Assembly (NCBI GenBank): GCA_023213395.1
Contig: CM041465.1
Coordinates: 5,890,001-5,954,000 of the forward strand
From: Cycas panzhihuaensis
Lineage: Eukaryota > Cycadophyta
Reading direction: 5' to 3'
Length of the DNA stretch: 64,000 nt
Shown: positions 44,478-54,845 of the stretch, piece after piece
How positions within the stretch are numbered: position 1 is the stretch's first letter
Layout: each line of letters begins with the position of its first letter
The notes under the pieces: generated by a model
Database searches by the model: none
What the model was told of the DNA's origin: nothing
Seen by the model: only the letters and a program-made list of their open reading frames with translations
Position numbers and translations under genes: made by a program

Positions 44478-46226
44478 TTCAATCCTTTGAGGTATTTCTT
44501 GCAAACCCTAGTACATGTTATCCTTATTTTTTAGCTTTCAAGCCTTGTAAATTTTTTGATGTGCCTGCTTGGTGACTTTATCAAGTTGAAAATCATTTCA
44601 AGTTACATCTTATACAAATTTTATTATAGACTATTATTAAGTTTTGAAGGGATATTTTGGTGATGATAAGAGGTTGTTTTCAAGCCTATTTTGAAGTATT
44701 TTAGCTATTTGAAGCTTGTTAAAGTTGCTCGGGTGGATATCTTCTCCACATGTGGTGACACAATAAATTTGCATGCAGGTGAAAGTCCACCACACTCTTG
44801 GTGTAGATCCAATTACTATTTAGTTGCCTCCTTCACATGTTAGTGGATAGAGTGTTGCAGGAACTGTTAACAGTAATTGAGAGAGTGCTTCTCACTATCT
44901 AGAAGTTAGAAGTGACTCCATTTTGAAGGAATTTATAGATTTATATGTGGATAAAGGTCCTTTTTTTTTTTTCTATTGATATGCACTCTCCTTATGTTAA
45001 AATATTAAAAAAAAAAAATCTATATTTAAGGCCTTCAAAATATGGCCTATGCTTTTATGTATCAGCTTACTCAAAGATACTTCGATAAAATTTATTTTAG
45101 GCAGAACCCTAATTAGGATTAACAGAATTTGATCAAATCATTTAAAATTTTATTTTTTAGTATATATTTATTTCTAATAGTAGACATCAAATTCTATAAG
45201 GAAGGGTTAATTTTTTATTTTTACATTTGGAAATTTAGATTTAAATACATTAGATATCTCTTTCAGGTCTGGTTAGCCCTTTATCAGTTTAGTGCTAGTT
45301 CATATTAAGTCCCCACACTACCAGCAGCCAGCAGTAAAAGGCGCTAGTCCTTATTTTTATTATTTTCTAGAGCACTGGTCACTTTTTTGGCTATATTTTG
45401 AGCCTGGGTGCTCAATTTCTAGTCTCGTCTATTGTGTTGGATCTGTAATAGAGAGGCCTTTTATTTGACAGGTCATTTGACACATTTTTGAGTTTCTTTC
45501 ATGGAGATATTTTAGTTCAAAGTTACAAGTTCCTATTTATCTTCATTTTTCCTCAGCTTCTACAAGCACATATTGTATTTTCGAGGCTTCTTGATGTAAT
45601 GTACCCCAAATGGGGGGGATAACATGTACCATGGTCTTATTTTTTTGCTCTTGAAGAACCCATTGTGATCATCTTGTACTTTGTTTATGAGAGAGAGTCA
45701 TATATACTACATAAGTCACATATTATTTTTTAGTCATGTAAAAATTTCTAATGCTAGTTATTTTTTCCCATGGTGGCAAGTTGTTAGCCTAATGAGGTAT
45801 CTTTTAGCCCATGTGGCACATTTGAGGCCATAGTGTCATTGTATTTCTGGCCATTAGATGCCAAAGAAGTGCTAGTGCTATTGAGAAAGAGGTAGGACAT
45901 ACTTTTAGAAGCTACTCTTGCCTCTCATGTGCCACATGCCTTCTATATATTTTTCTGCTTACACTCCTATATGAGCAAGGGGTGGGGCCTTATTTAGCTA
46001 CTCTTGCTAGCTCCTAATTTATCCACATATACAAAGGGAGTTCCTAGCCAACTGGCAGTTGTAGTAGTTGATGACCTATGCATTTCAATAGATAGACTCT
46101 ACTTCATATGGACTTTGGTAGCTTTCTTATTCTGCATAGTAGCATTTATGATCTAGCAGATTTTTGGAGACTCGAGCTTATCATTGATATGAATATATTT
46201 ATATAATTTACTATTATAGGGGTGAA

Positions 46227-46522
46227 TGTTAGGTGTAATACCCAATTACATTAACCTTATGTAAACTCTCTCTATTTCTTATATTTTATATTAGCGTTGT
46301 GGGTCACCTTGATATGTGTGCCACCTCTAAGTAGTCCAATGGGGTTTTCTCACTAGTGGTGAGCTTGCACTATAAGTATGTACTCTTCTTTGTTCATAAT
46401 TGAGCTTTGGCCAATTCTCCAACATGGTGTCTATTATTGTATATACTTCATCTTTTGTACTTTATTATTTATCTCTTACTTACCATTAGGATTTTATGAT
46501 TATTACATTCTTGATTCTAATA
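46227..46522 (+). repeat. R2 3' LTR
   Basis: 296 bp, TGTTAGGTGTAATACCC...CTAATA (the terminal CA has mutated to TA). Confidence 0.9.
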
Positions 46523-46901
46523 GTTTCCATGTGTAGAGAAGTAAGAGGGATCTTCTTGTTTGCTGGAATTGATGAAGAGAAAAGTATTATTCCATTTAGG
46601 AGATCTAGGTACGTACATTTGTGCCATTGAACTTCTTAATTTCTACGTTGGGAAGGAAGTTAGGATAGAAGCACCTGCCATCATTATCTTCATCTTCTTT
46701 AGCAAAACGACCCCAACCTATGTGAGTAGTATCATCAAATTCAATCTTTTCTTTCTTAAAAGGTTTCATGGCTGTGAGCTCTAGCATTACTACTTCAATT
46801 TTTTCATTGAAGTCAGTTTGGATTTGTAATATGCCTCCTCAAAGTTGTGTGATAGCATCATTGAGATTTTGAGTCCAACTTGGGTTCATCTTAGGGGCCA
46901 T
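46523..46901 (-). pseudogene. Gypsy-2 gag, N-terminal part
   Basis: Starts at ATG 46901 (MAPKMNPSWTQNLNDAITQL, then a stop). It continues QTDFNEKIEVVMLELTAMKP and (46605-46787) a hydrophilic stretch ending PNVEIKKFNGTN. This is the N-terminal coiled, charged region and the start of the Gypsy capsid domain (P-x-V-E-I-x-x-F-x-G). It is cut by R2 and continues at 44163. Confidence 0.75.
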
Positions 46902-47847
46902 TTATTCATAAGACCTAAGTTGAATCCTAGTTGGTAAATGCAAATAAAAGGGATTTGATGGGGTGTCTATAGATTGTTGTCCCCAACATTTTACAATGAG
47001 GCAATATAGATTTTTTTTTTTTTTTTACTTTTTACTTTTTTACTTCTTTTTTTTAATTTATTTTTCTTTTTATTTTTATTTTTTTTATTTATACTTTTTA
47101 CTTTTTACTTTTTACTTTTTTTGTCACTTGCTAGCTGACTAACTATGTGCGCATGAACTAATGACAAACTGGCTATATATATTGGATTTAATAAATTGAT
47201 AATAACTAACTCACTAACTAATTAGGTGTGCATAGACCACTAATAGACTGACCAGGTACACTAGGTATGGGCTTGTCTAGTTTGTAAGCCCTCTTATATA
47301 CTAATCCCAGTCATAAATAGTATCAACTTATACAAGCTAATGCTCTACTCTATAGTCATACTACCCCATCTTTAGGGTATGTGGAGAGTAACTTCTCAGG
47401 GCTAACCGTTTATTGGTGCATTACAAATTATAGATGCTCAATAGGTTTCCTATGGTTACCTACACTAGGAAGGCCTATCTAGGGGGTCCTTCTATATACC
47501 CATAGGTATATAAAGGTGTAATTCTATAGCTGATTTCTGTCTAAGGCTTGAATCAAGAGTGTGATCTCCAGTCATTCACGTAAGGGATGGAAAAGCCACA
47601 ATGCACTTAGCCTAAAGTGATAGATCCTTGTTATATTTATAGACCCTCGACATAAAGTCTCTATTTAAATGCAAAAGAAAACTACGTAGTGGTAGTGTTA
47701 GGGTAGCTGCCTGATTACAGTATTGTCTACCCCCAAAAAGTAAAGTAACTAAGTAGAAATTAAATGAGAATAGGTACTTATAAGAAAAAACTGATGGAAA
47801 AAAAATTGATTTTAATACCTTTGACTCTCCCACAAGGTATGGATTGA
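46902..47847 (-). other. Gypsy-2 5' leader with pyrimidine-rich tract
   Basis: Non-coding leader. 47010-47121 is T-rich with repeated TTTTTACT words (purine-rich on the element's strand). Similar low-complexity DNA sits at the matching place in the Gypsy-4 leader. The segment next to the gag start (GGTGTCTATAG near 46961) is also shared with Gypsy-4 (54983). Confidence 0.65.
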
Positions 47848-47861
47848 CCGCTCTGATACCA
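47848..47861 (-). other. Gypsy-2 primer-binding site
   Basis: On the minus strand this reads TGGTATCAGAGCGG, a 14-base match to the initiator-tRNA-Met type, 2 bp from the 5' LTR. Confidence 0.92.
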
Positions 47862-47863
47862 CT

Positions 47864-48265
47864 TGGTAGGATACCACTCCTTAATAATAATTACACACCA
47901 ACATAACATGCAAATAACTCCAAAAGAGCACTTGTATCGCAATACCCTTTAAGGGGGCAACCTCCCAATTACATGTAATAATAACGGTATTTTAGATACC
48001 CTACTCTAAACATTACATAAATATATATATGGCTCTATGCTCACTACACAAACTCCTCCTTATGCATGTGGGATATTACATGAATATACATAGTGCTCAA
48101 TGACCACTATACAACTTTCTACTTATGCATGTGGGATATTAAGAAGAGAGAAGAAGTAGAGGAAATAGAAGATGTAAGAGAAGAGAGAGAGAGAGAGAGA
48201 GAGAGAAGAAGTAAAAGATATAAGAGAGTATAAGAGAAGGTAAGTTAGGGGTTGGATCCTTAGTA
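47864..48265 (-). repeat. Gypsy-2 5' LTR
   Basis: 402 bp, the partner of 39808-40195. It is longer mainly because a GA microsatellite (48181-48208) has expanded. Confidence 0.92.
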
Positions 48266-49080
48266 GATTCTACCATTGGGACTTGAAGAGATTTGTTAGT
48301 GGATAGATGCAAATACTAGTCCTAGTGTTGAGTGATAAGAATCATTTGAAGTATACCATTATTACTAATATATGATGCAATGAGAAAATAAGGAGTAATT
48401 GGTAGCAAACTCTACTTTAATTAGCTTGGCCATAGAAATTAGCTTATATAATGTGGTAAGATGGTGGATCTTGAGGTTCATACAATATACTCCTAGAGTC
48501 TAGTTGTAAATGTCTCAATGAGAATGTCTTAGACTAAGTTTTAGGAAATATGGTTATGGAGTACTTGGAATTCATCTATATATGCTTCAATAAAGGTGGT
48601 CTACTAAAGTTGACTGAGCTTACTAAAGAATGAATAGTTATAAGCATCCTCATATTGTTTAAAGAAATAGGTGTAGAATAAATTCCATATTAGTACATTT
48701 GGATTTTTCACATTTCTATTGATGCAACCAATGATATCCTTTGCCTTCAAGATGGATGGAGGTAAAGGTAAGCTTATCAACTAGAGTCATGGGGTGAAGG
48801 CCAAAATATATCTTAAGTTTTTTAATCTAGATATGGCCAAATCATGATTTAATTTTAAATTAAAGGTTGGGATAGTGATTTTACAGTGTTGGCATTATTA
48901 ATGATGAGAAGATGGTGGTGGTGGAGAGATACTAAGTAAAGTGTAGGTGGAGGGCATATTGAAAATCTTGGTTAAATTTTTTTATAAGATCATCAAATAG
49001 TTTAGTGATGTTATCATTTAAATTATTGTATTAGGTCTCCAAAGTTGAGATCTTGACTACTTAGGTAGGAGGATACATTA
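48266..49080 (-). pseudogene. Gypsy-3 gag (decayed), right-hand half of the split element
   Basis: On the minus strand near 48560-48700 I read YFFKQYEDAYNYSFFSKLSQ, stops, then TTFIEAYIDEFQVLHNHIS. Gypsy-4 gag has FFEQYEDTWSQSFFTQLTRL and TVEAYTNEFQALYNRTS at the same place, so this is gag of a related, older element. The first bases (GATTC) are the right copy of the Gypsy-2 target site. The N-terminal region reaches about 49080. Confidence 0.75.
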
Positions 49081-50020
49081 TTTAAAAGAAATAATTTTAG
49101 AGAAATAGATTAGAAGAATGGAGATTAGAGAAGAAGAAAGGTCTAGAAAAAAATAGATTATATAAGAGGAATGGGATTAAAGAGTTAGTGACTAGGGTTG
49201 AAGAGTGGGGAAGGGAGGGGGTATTTATAGTCTATTATTCCCTTAATTACAAAGAAGCTTATATGAATGTCTTTAAATAGTACTTTGTTAAATATGCCAC
49301 TGGGCACTATATAACCCTATAAATGGTGATATTAAGCCATAATATAAACTAACTTATTAAGTATGAAAGAACCTCTAAACAAAGTGATATTTTACCACTA
49401 ATATGATGAAAAAACTCTAAAAATAGAGTAAAGACTATGTGAAAGACCTTTGAACTTGTAGTGATAAAAAATATTTAAATGAAGCAATGTTGAAAATGAC
49501 AAAATAAAGAATATTAAAAGGCTTTTTTATGAATCTTTAAAATGGTCTTTAATGAAAATTAGAATATTCTAAAGTATACAAGGTATAGTCTTTTAAACTA
49601 TATAAAAATAAAAATTTTAATGGATATACACCTATGCAACTTGCACAAGCATCTAGGTGACCTATGGTGGATTGAAGTGAACAATCTTCGATCAGTCTAA
49701 TCGATTGAGATACTCACAAGGGATACACCTATCTTAGAGTCTGAACAAACTGCACAGAATTTCCATTGAGGAGGTAAATACCTACTACAAAGGGCATAAA
49801 CTTACTCCAATAGGCTAGATTCCAAACTCTAAACATTTAGACCCATAAGGATTACATGAAGAGGATGCCTCCACAAAGATCTCACCCTAAAACCCCACAC
49901 CTCTAAATAGCTAAAGTTAAATATAAAAGAAAATAGATTACTCACACACATCTACACATAGCCATATAATGCAAAGAGGCCAACGTAGGTGTATTAGAAA
50001 GAACAAATCACATAGGGTTG
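49081..50020. other. Non-coding DNA between Gypsy-3 gag and Gypsy-4
   Basis: Should contain the Gypsy-3 leader and 5' LTR, but I found no PBS or LTR partner. AT-rich to about 49620, then less so. The last part (AAAGAGGCCAACG to CATAGGGTTGG, 49974-50020) has an imperfect echo just right of Gypsy-4 (56492-56533). Confidence 0.4.
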
Positions 50021-50025
50021 GAAAA
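50021..50025. repeat. Target-site duplication GAAAA of Gypsy-4, left copy
   Basis: Identical to 56294-56298. Confidence 0.9.
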
Positions 50026-50402
50026 TGGACCGTTCCTTCTCAGCAATCGGGGCTCGAAGAATTGATGTTTAGTAGAAATTGAAGCCAAATAACACGAATG
50101 CGCAAACAGAGCACAGAAAATAAGTCACCAAAATGAGTACCAAAGTACTTTCTCCTTTCAAGATATCATACTCAATAACATTATGAGTAGTTTAACCCTT
50201 TAAATACACAAGTAGGGGTCTTCATCCTTAATGATTCTATTGGTGGCCCTAGCGGCCTTACATCTTATTGGACGACTTAGCGGTCCATACACATAACTCT
50301 ATTGGTGGCCCTAGCGGCCTTACATCTTATTGGATGACTTAGCGGTCCATCCTTACTTGTTAGTGGTTTCCTCTTGCTAAGCAAAGGTGAGGTTATGTTA
50401 CA
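50026..50402 (-). repeat. Gypsy-4 3' LTR, with internal 62-bp duplication
   Basis: 377 bp, TGGACCGTTCC...GTTACA. Inside, a 52-bp block (CTATTGGTGGCCCTAGCGGC to GGTCCAT) occurs at 50237-50288 and again at 50299-50350. The same duplication is present in the other LTR, so it existed before insertion. Confidence 0.93.
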
Positions 50403-50417
50403 GGTCCCCCCCTCTGA
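50403..50417 (-). other. Gypsy-4 polypurine tract
   Basis: On the minus strand this reads CAGAGGGGGGGACC directly before the 3' LTR. Confidence 0.88.
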
Positions 50418-50900
50418 GACGCTGAGTCCTCGCAGCGTTGGAGATGAGGATGTTTCTGGATGAACTCTTCCGACTCCCAAGTAGCTTCATCAGCATCGCG
50501 GTAGGCCACTATACCAAGTGTTCAAAAATAGTGCGATTCCAGAGGCGGCGCTGGCGACTGGCAAGGATTTTATCAGGAGGAACTGTAAGAGTTTGTTCTT
50601 CAGAGAGAATAGGAAGGGTTGTGTGGGGTGTAACTTTAGCTCCAAGGTATTTCTTTAGGCAGGATACGTGGAAGACATTATGAGTATTAGTGTTTGGGGG
50701 GAGTTTAAGGGCATAAGCAACTTCACCAATTTTGTGCAGGATCTTATAAGGGCCATAGTAGCGGGGGCTTAGTTTATGCCCTTGATGGGACTTGAGTGAT
50801 TGTTGCTTATAAGGTTGGAGGCAGAGGTATACTAGATCTCCAATATCAAAGGATCTATCTGAGCGGTGGCGATGCCTGCTGCTTCATTCGATTTCGAGAA
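50418..50900 (-). pseudogene. Gypsy-4 integrase C-terminal domain and chromodomain
   Basis: From about 50780 the minus strand reads RYYGPYKILHKIGEVAYAL and NTNTHNVFHVSCLKKYLG, the classic Gypsy integrase tail. It continues DKILASRQRRLWNRTIFEHL, a stop or frame change, then YRDADEATWESEEFIQKHP. This is a chromodomain, which in chromoviruses directs integration to marked chromatin. One frameshift lies near 50508. The end of the polyprotein falls about 15 bp from the PPT. Confidence 0.85.
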
Positions 50901-51449
50901 CTAGCTAGATTTTGTCGAAGGGCATGCAAGATTTGATCCATTTCTTGAAGCTTTTGTTGCTGTTCTAAAATTTGTGGCTAGGGTATGGTGAGAAGGTGGG
51001 TGGTAGCCATAAAAAGCCAAAAAGGGGGACATACTAATGGCAGAATGATGGGAGGAGTTATACCAATACTCGACCAGGGCGAGCCATGAGGTCCACTTAG
51101 TTTGGTGTTCTGAAGTAAAGCAACGTAGATAAGTTTCTAAAGTTTTGTTTAGAACCTCAGATTGGCCATCTGTTTGTGGGTGGTAGGCAGAGCTCATGTT
51201 AAAGGTGGTTCCAACGACCTTAAAGAGCTCTTGCCAAAAGGAGCTGGTAAACTTAGGGTCGCGGTCACAGACGATAGATGATGGAAAACCATGGAGGTGA
51301 AATATGAATTGGACGTATAAGTCAGCAAGACGGGAGGATGAATAGGAGGTGTGCACTGGGAGAAAGCGTGAGTACTTGGTTAATCGATCAATGATTACCC
51401 AAATGGAGTTAAACCCGGTAGATGGTGGTAGGCCCGTGATGAAGTCCAT
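50901..51449 (-). pseudogene. Gypsy-4 integrase catalytic core (open over 182 codons)
   Basis: An uninterrupted stretch from MDFITGLPPS, with the first catalytic Asp at residue 2. The second Asp is at residue 62 in VCDRDPKF and the Glu at residue 98 in DGQSEVLNK, giving the standard D-x35-E spacing. Then come EYWYNSSHHSAISMSPF and YGYHPPSHH. The active-site triad is complete. The Met is not the true start, because the domain is part of the pol polyprotein. The last residues run out of frame before the C-terminal domain. Confidence 0.92.
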
Positions 51450-51772
51450 GGAAATATCTTACCACTTACCTTGCGGAATATTTAATGGTTGAAGAAGGCT
51501 AGGGAGAGGTTTGGTCTCTACTTTATTCCGTTGACAGGTGTCACATTCGTCTGAAGGTGAATATGGTGGTCTTCATGTGGGGCCAAAAGAAATATGCATG
51601 AATCCGTCGATAAGTCTTATCGAAGCCAGAGTGGCCACCAAGGGGAGATGAGTGGTATTCCGTTAGGATTTTAGGGATGAATGAGGAGGAGGGATGGACA
51701 AAGATACGATTGTGGTAGAGGAGATGATTGTTGAAGGTTGACCAACCTTTATGGGTGAGAACTTTTCCTCAA
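51450..51772 (-). pseudogene. Gypsy-4 integrase N-terminal zinc-binding region (broken)
   Basis: In broken frames the minus strand shows SPLGGHSGFDKTYRRIHAYF, FWPHMKTTI and a Cys-containing remnant, the HHCC domain that precedes the catalytic core in Gypsy elements. At least one frameshift and several stops are present. Confidence 0.72.
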
Positions 51773-52384
51773 TTAGGATAGTCTTCTTTGGGCTTGATTT
51801 TCAACACATAGTTCATCGAGCCAAAGGGGTTGGGGGTTGCTGATGGCATGGAGGCTTGGGTTCGGACCATTGTCGTTAGGATGGAGACGTGAAAGAGCAT
51901 CTGCCACTGCATTGTCTTTACCTTTTTTATATGCTATTGAGAAGTCAAAGACTTGTAATCGATGAATCCACTTCGCTTGTTCTTCTGACAAGACTGGCTG
52001 AGTCAATAAATTATGGAGGCTACGATGATCTGTAAGAATAGTGAACTTAGAGCCTAAGAGATATTGCCGCCATTTATCAATAGCATGGAGAATAGCCTTC
52101 ATTTCTTTCTGATATGTAGAGAGGTGAAGCTCGTGATCTTTTAATTTTCAGCTTTCAAATGCAATGGGATGAGAGTCTTGCATTAGGACAACGCCTAAAC
52201 CAAACCCTGAAGCATCACATTCAAGTTGGAAGGGTTGGTTAAAATCAAGAGCGATGAGGACCGGAGTGGAGGTCATTACAACCTTAAGGTGGGCAAAGGT
52301 AGCCTCTGCTTCAGGAGACCATTGAAAAGCCTCTTTACGAAGGAGGTTAGTTAATGGGGTAGTAAGAGTCACATAGTTACGCAC
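51773..52384 (-). pseudogene. Gypsy-4 RNase H (two open blocks)
   Basis: 52148-52384 has the RT-RNase H connection (TTPLTNLLRKEAFQWSPEAE) and FQLECDASGFGLGVVLMQ with the first acidic residue. 51773-52102 has MKAILHAIDKWRQYLLG, FTILTDHRSLHNLL with a catalytic Asp, and DFSIAYKKGKDNAVADALSR with the last. All key residues are visible. The gap between the blocks has a stop. RNase H removes the RNA template during copying. Confidence 0.92.
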
Positions 52385-52942
52385 AAAGCGTCGATAAAAC
52401 CCTGTGAGCCCAAGAAATGCTCGTAGTTGGGTAAGAGTGGTAGGTGTCGGCCACGTTGTGATGACCGATATTTTGTCAAGGTCTACACGTATCCCTTATG
52501 ATGATAGTTGGTGGTTCTGCAATATTTGAAGAACAATTTCTAAGTGTTGGATATGGAGATCCAGGCAAGCACTATAAATAAGAATGTCGTCAAAGAAAAC
52601 TATGACAAACTTTCAAAGGTAGGGCCCAAAGATTCTATTCATGAGAGCATGGAAGGTTGCTGGGGTATTACAAAGGCCAAAGGGCATTGCTCGAAACTCA
52701 AAATGGCCATGATGTATGCGAAATGCTGTCTTATGACAATCTTATGGGGCAATTGGGATTTGGCAATAACCAGATTGGAGGTCTAACTTAGAGAAGATGG
52801 TTGCACCATGGATTTCATCTAGCATGTCATCTATGCGAGGGGTGGGAAACTTATTTTTGATGGTAATCTTATTTAATTCCCTATAGTCAACACAGAGGTG
52901 AAAAGAGCCATCCTTCTTAGAACTAAGATAATTGAAATGCAT
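52385..52942 (-). pseudogene. Gypsy-4 reverse transcriptase (catalytic residues intact, two stops)
   Basis: 52742-52942 reads [20 protein letters not shown] and [19 protein letters not shown], with the first catalytic Asp. Further down are [20 protein letters not shown] and, near 52590, VIVFFDDILIYS, the catalytic F-x-D-D box intact. I see stops near 52600 and 52500 only. This is the best-preserved RT in the window. Confidence 0.92.
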
Positions 52943-53738
52943 AGGGGCTTTTACTAGGTTGGATTATGCCCATGTCAAGGAGTTCATTTGTGAGTTTCTC
53001 GATTTCATTCTTTTGGAAGTATGAGTTTCGATAAGGTCGAAGGCTGATAGGGTCATGGTTAGATTGGAGGTCAATTGTATGAAAGAAACTGCGGTCAGGA
53101 GGGGTGGTGGCAGGCAGAGGGGTAAATACTTGTTCATATTGGGTAATGGCATCCTGGATATGTGGATGAATTTGTGGTTCAATTTGAATATTATTGAGGC
53201 AAACTATATACCCTAAGTGAGATTGAAGATGGCGTTTCATACGTCCAGGAGAGACCACTTGGTTCGGGGGGGATTGCATTCCGTAAATTTTGTGGTTTCG
53301 CCCCATGTGGTCTTTGAAAGTAATGAATGGATTTGTAGGTGAGTTGTTCGTGCTATAAGTCCCTAGTATTTGCAACCATTGAATTCCTAAGATGGCATCC
53401 GATCCTCCTATTGACAAGGCATAGAAGTCTGATACTAAAAGGTATGAGCCAATTTGGACTTAGAGGTTTTTGATAGCACCTGCACAATGGAGTTTCTGGT
53501 ACCCTGGTAGAGAGCAGGTGAAGCTAGTTTTTGGGACGATATATAGGTTAAGTTGTCTAGCAATCGAAATATCAATGAAGTTAAGTGACGTGCCACCGTC
53601 GATCAAGATAGATATTGGAGTCTTATGGAGAATGCCTCTAACTCTTAGGGGTTCAGGGCAGGAGGAGGTGGTGACAACGGATATAGATACTTCAGGTTGG
53701 GGAGTGCAGTGCGGGATCATCATGGGTATCATCATCAC
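52943..53738 (-). pseudogene. Gypsy-4 aspartic protease and linker to RT
   Basis: 53460-53738 contains SILIDGGTSLNFIDISIA, the retropepsin active site in the D-G-G form, preceded by LRVRGILHKTP. The linker block 52923-53417 has GSDAILGIQWLQILGTYST, the usual end of Gypsy protease, and [17 protein letters not shown], the start of RT. A stop or frame change near 53440-53460 separates them. Confidence 0.9.
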
Positions 53739-54845
53739 CTCCTAGTCAGTCGAAATCGGAGGGGCCGTATGAGGGAGGGATGGGTCAATGGAAAAACCAT
53801 CGCCATGCCTTGCAAAATGACCACGCCCAAGTCCACTTTTACACCGCATACAAAGGCCAGCCTCAAGTCAACGTTGTGCTTTAGCTTGAGAAATCTGGAC
53901 TCTTTTGGTGGATGTGTCCTCATTCTGGCGATCCATAGGTGGACGAGAATCATCCTGTCGTGGTCGAGGACGTGTGAAGTCAGCTTGAGGACGAGACGCA
54001 TCGTCAAATCGAGGTCGAGGTCGCTGGAGATCTTGTCGATTGCATGAGAACCAAGAGTTATCTCGTCGAATGGCTGAGGGTCTTTCCACTGCAAACTCAG
54101 CTTCTACTGCACGTGCCCACTTGAAAGCCTCCTTAAGGGAGTAAATTGCCATTGTCTTTAATCTCATCTGAATACGGTCTTGGAGTCCCACCACATAAAT
54201 ATCAATCACTGTTTGTTTGTCCAAGTTTTGGCTTTGTGACGTGCGGTTATATAAAGCTTGAAATTCATTCGTATAAGCTTCTACAGTTGATGTCTGCTTA
54301 AGCCGAGTGAGTTGTGTGAAAAAAGATTGACTCCATGTATCTTCGTATTGCTCGAAGAAACAACTAGTGAAGTGCAACCAAGTTTGGTGAGAGGGATATT
54401 CCGGCTTCCACCAGTTGAACCAATGGTGAGCTCGACCATCTAAATGAATGGAAGTGTATAAGAGTTGGTCCTCTTCTGACATCGGGTGGAGAGTGAAGTA
54501 GGATTCTAACTTATTAATCCAGCTTCGAGTGCACTCTCTATTCACATCTGGATCAAAGGTAGTAATGTTGATCTTGTGGTGGAAAAATGACTGTCTGGGT
54601 GGAGAACCTCCTGTATGTGTATTGCTTCCTAGAGAAGGGGGAGGTTGGTTGCCTGTTGAGGTAGAAGCTCCTGTGCTTTGGGCATGCGATGACAACCACT
54701 GTTGAACCAGTTCAATAATATCATTCTTGGTGTCGACCACGTCATATTTGGTAGGTATGTTACTTAGTTTATCGCTGACCTCTATTTTGAAGTTAGACAA
54801 ATCATTGGTCAACTCAGAAATTTTCTCTGTTTGATTTTTTACCAT
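53739..54845 (-). CDS. Gypsy-4 gag (open over 325 codons, then a stop before the zinc knuckle)
   Basis: Starts at ATG 54845. Residues 1-60 are a helical, charged N-terminus (EKISELTNDLSNFKIEVSDK). About residues 90-230 form the retrotransposon gag capsid domain (NITTFDPDVNRECTRSWINK, LDGRAHHWFNWW, FFEQYEDTW, TVEAYTNEFQALYNRTS). The C-terminus is basic and Pro/Arg-rich (RPRPRFDDASRPQADF). It ends at a stop at 53868. After this stop the frame has C-x2-C and G-H remnants of a zinc knuckle, so the original protein was slightly longer. Gag packages the element's RNA. Confidence 0.88.

Larger units (their letters stand above)
44164..46522 (+). mobile_element. R2: non-autonomous LTR element, sister of R1
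   Basis: A 2.36-kb plus-strand element with LTRs 44164-44459 and 46227-46522, a PBS touching the first LTR and a PPT (TATAGGGGTGAA) before the second. It has no gag or pol. Its internal region aligns with R1 in reverse complement over most of its length, including the words around 45780-46100 (R1 28880-29190). It lacks the 1-kb transporter-like piece. I could not find a clean target-site duplication (CCATT on the left, GTTTC on the right). It lies inside Gypsy-2 gag. Confidence 0.85.
39808..48265 (-). mobile_element. Gypsy-2: Ty3/Gypsy retrotransposon nested in Gypsy-3, containing R2
   Basis: A minus-strand element with LTRs at 39808-40195 and 47864-48265, a PPT (40196-40208), integrase, RNase H, RT, protease, gag (start 46901), a leader and a PBS (47848-47861). 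The RT-before-integrase order and an integrase tail with a chromodomain-like end place it among chromodomain-type Gypsy elements. R2 (44164-46522) sits in its gag. Without R2 the element would be about 6.1 kb. Many stops and altered active sites show that it is dead. Confidence 0.92.

Noticed and set aside
50277-50683. Frames of 67 (minus) and 81 (plus) codons near the Gypsy-4 3' LTR
   Set aside because: They cross the LTR and PPT or lie opposite the chromodomain; explained by known element parts.
53470-54047. Plus-strand frames of 91 and 116 codons
   Set aside because: Shadows of Gypsy-4 gag and protease on the minus strand.
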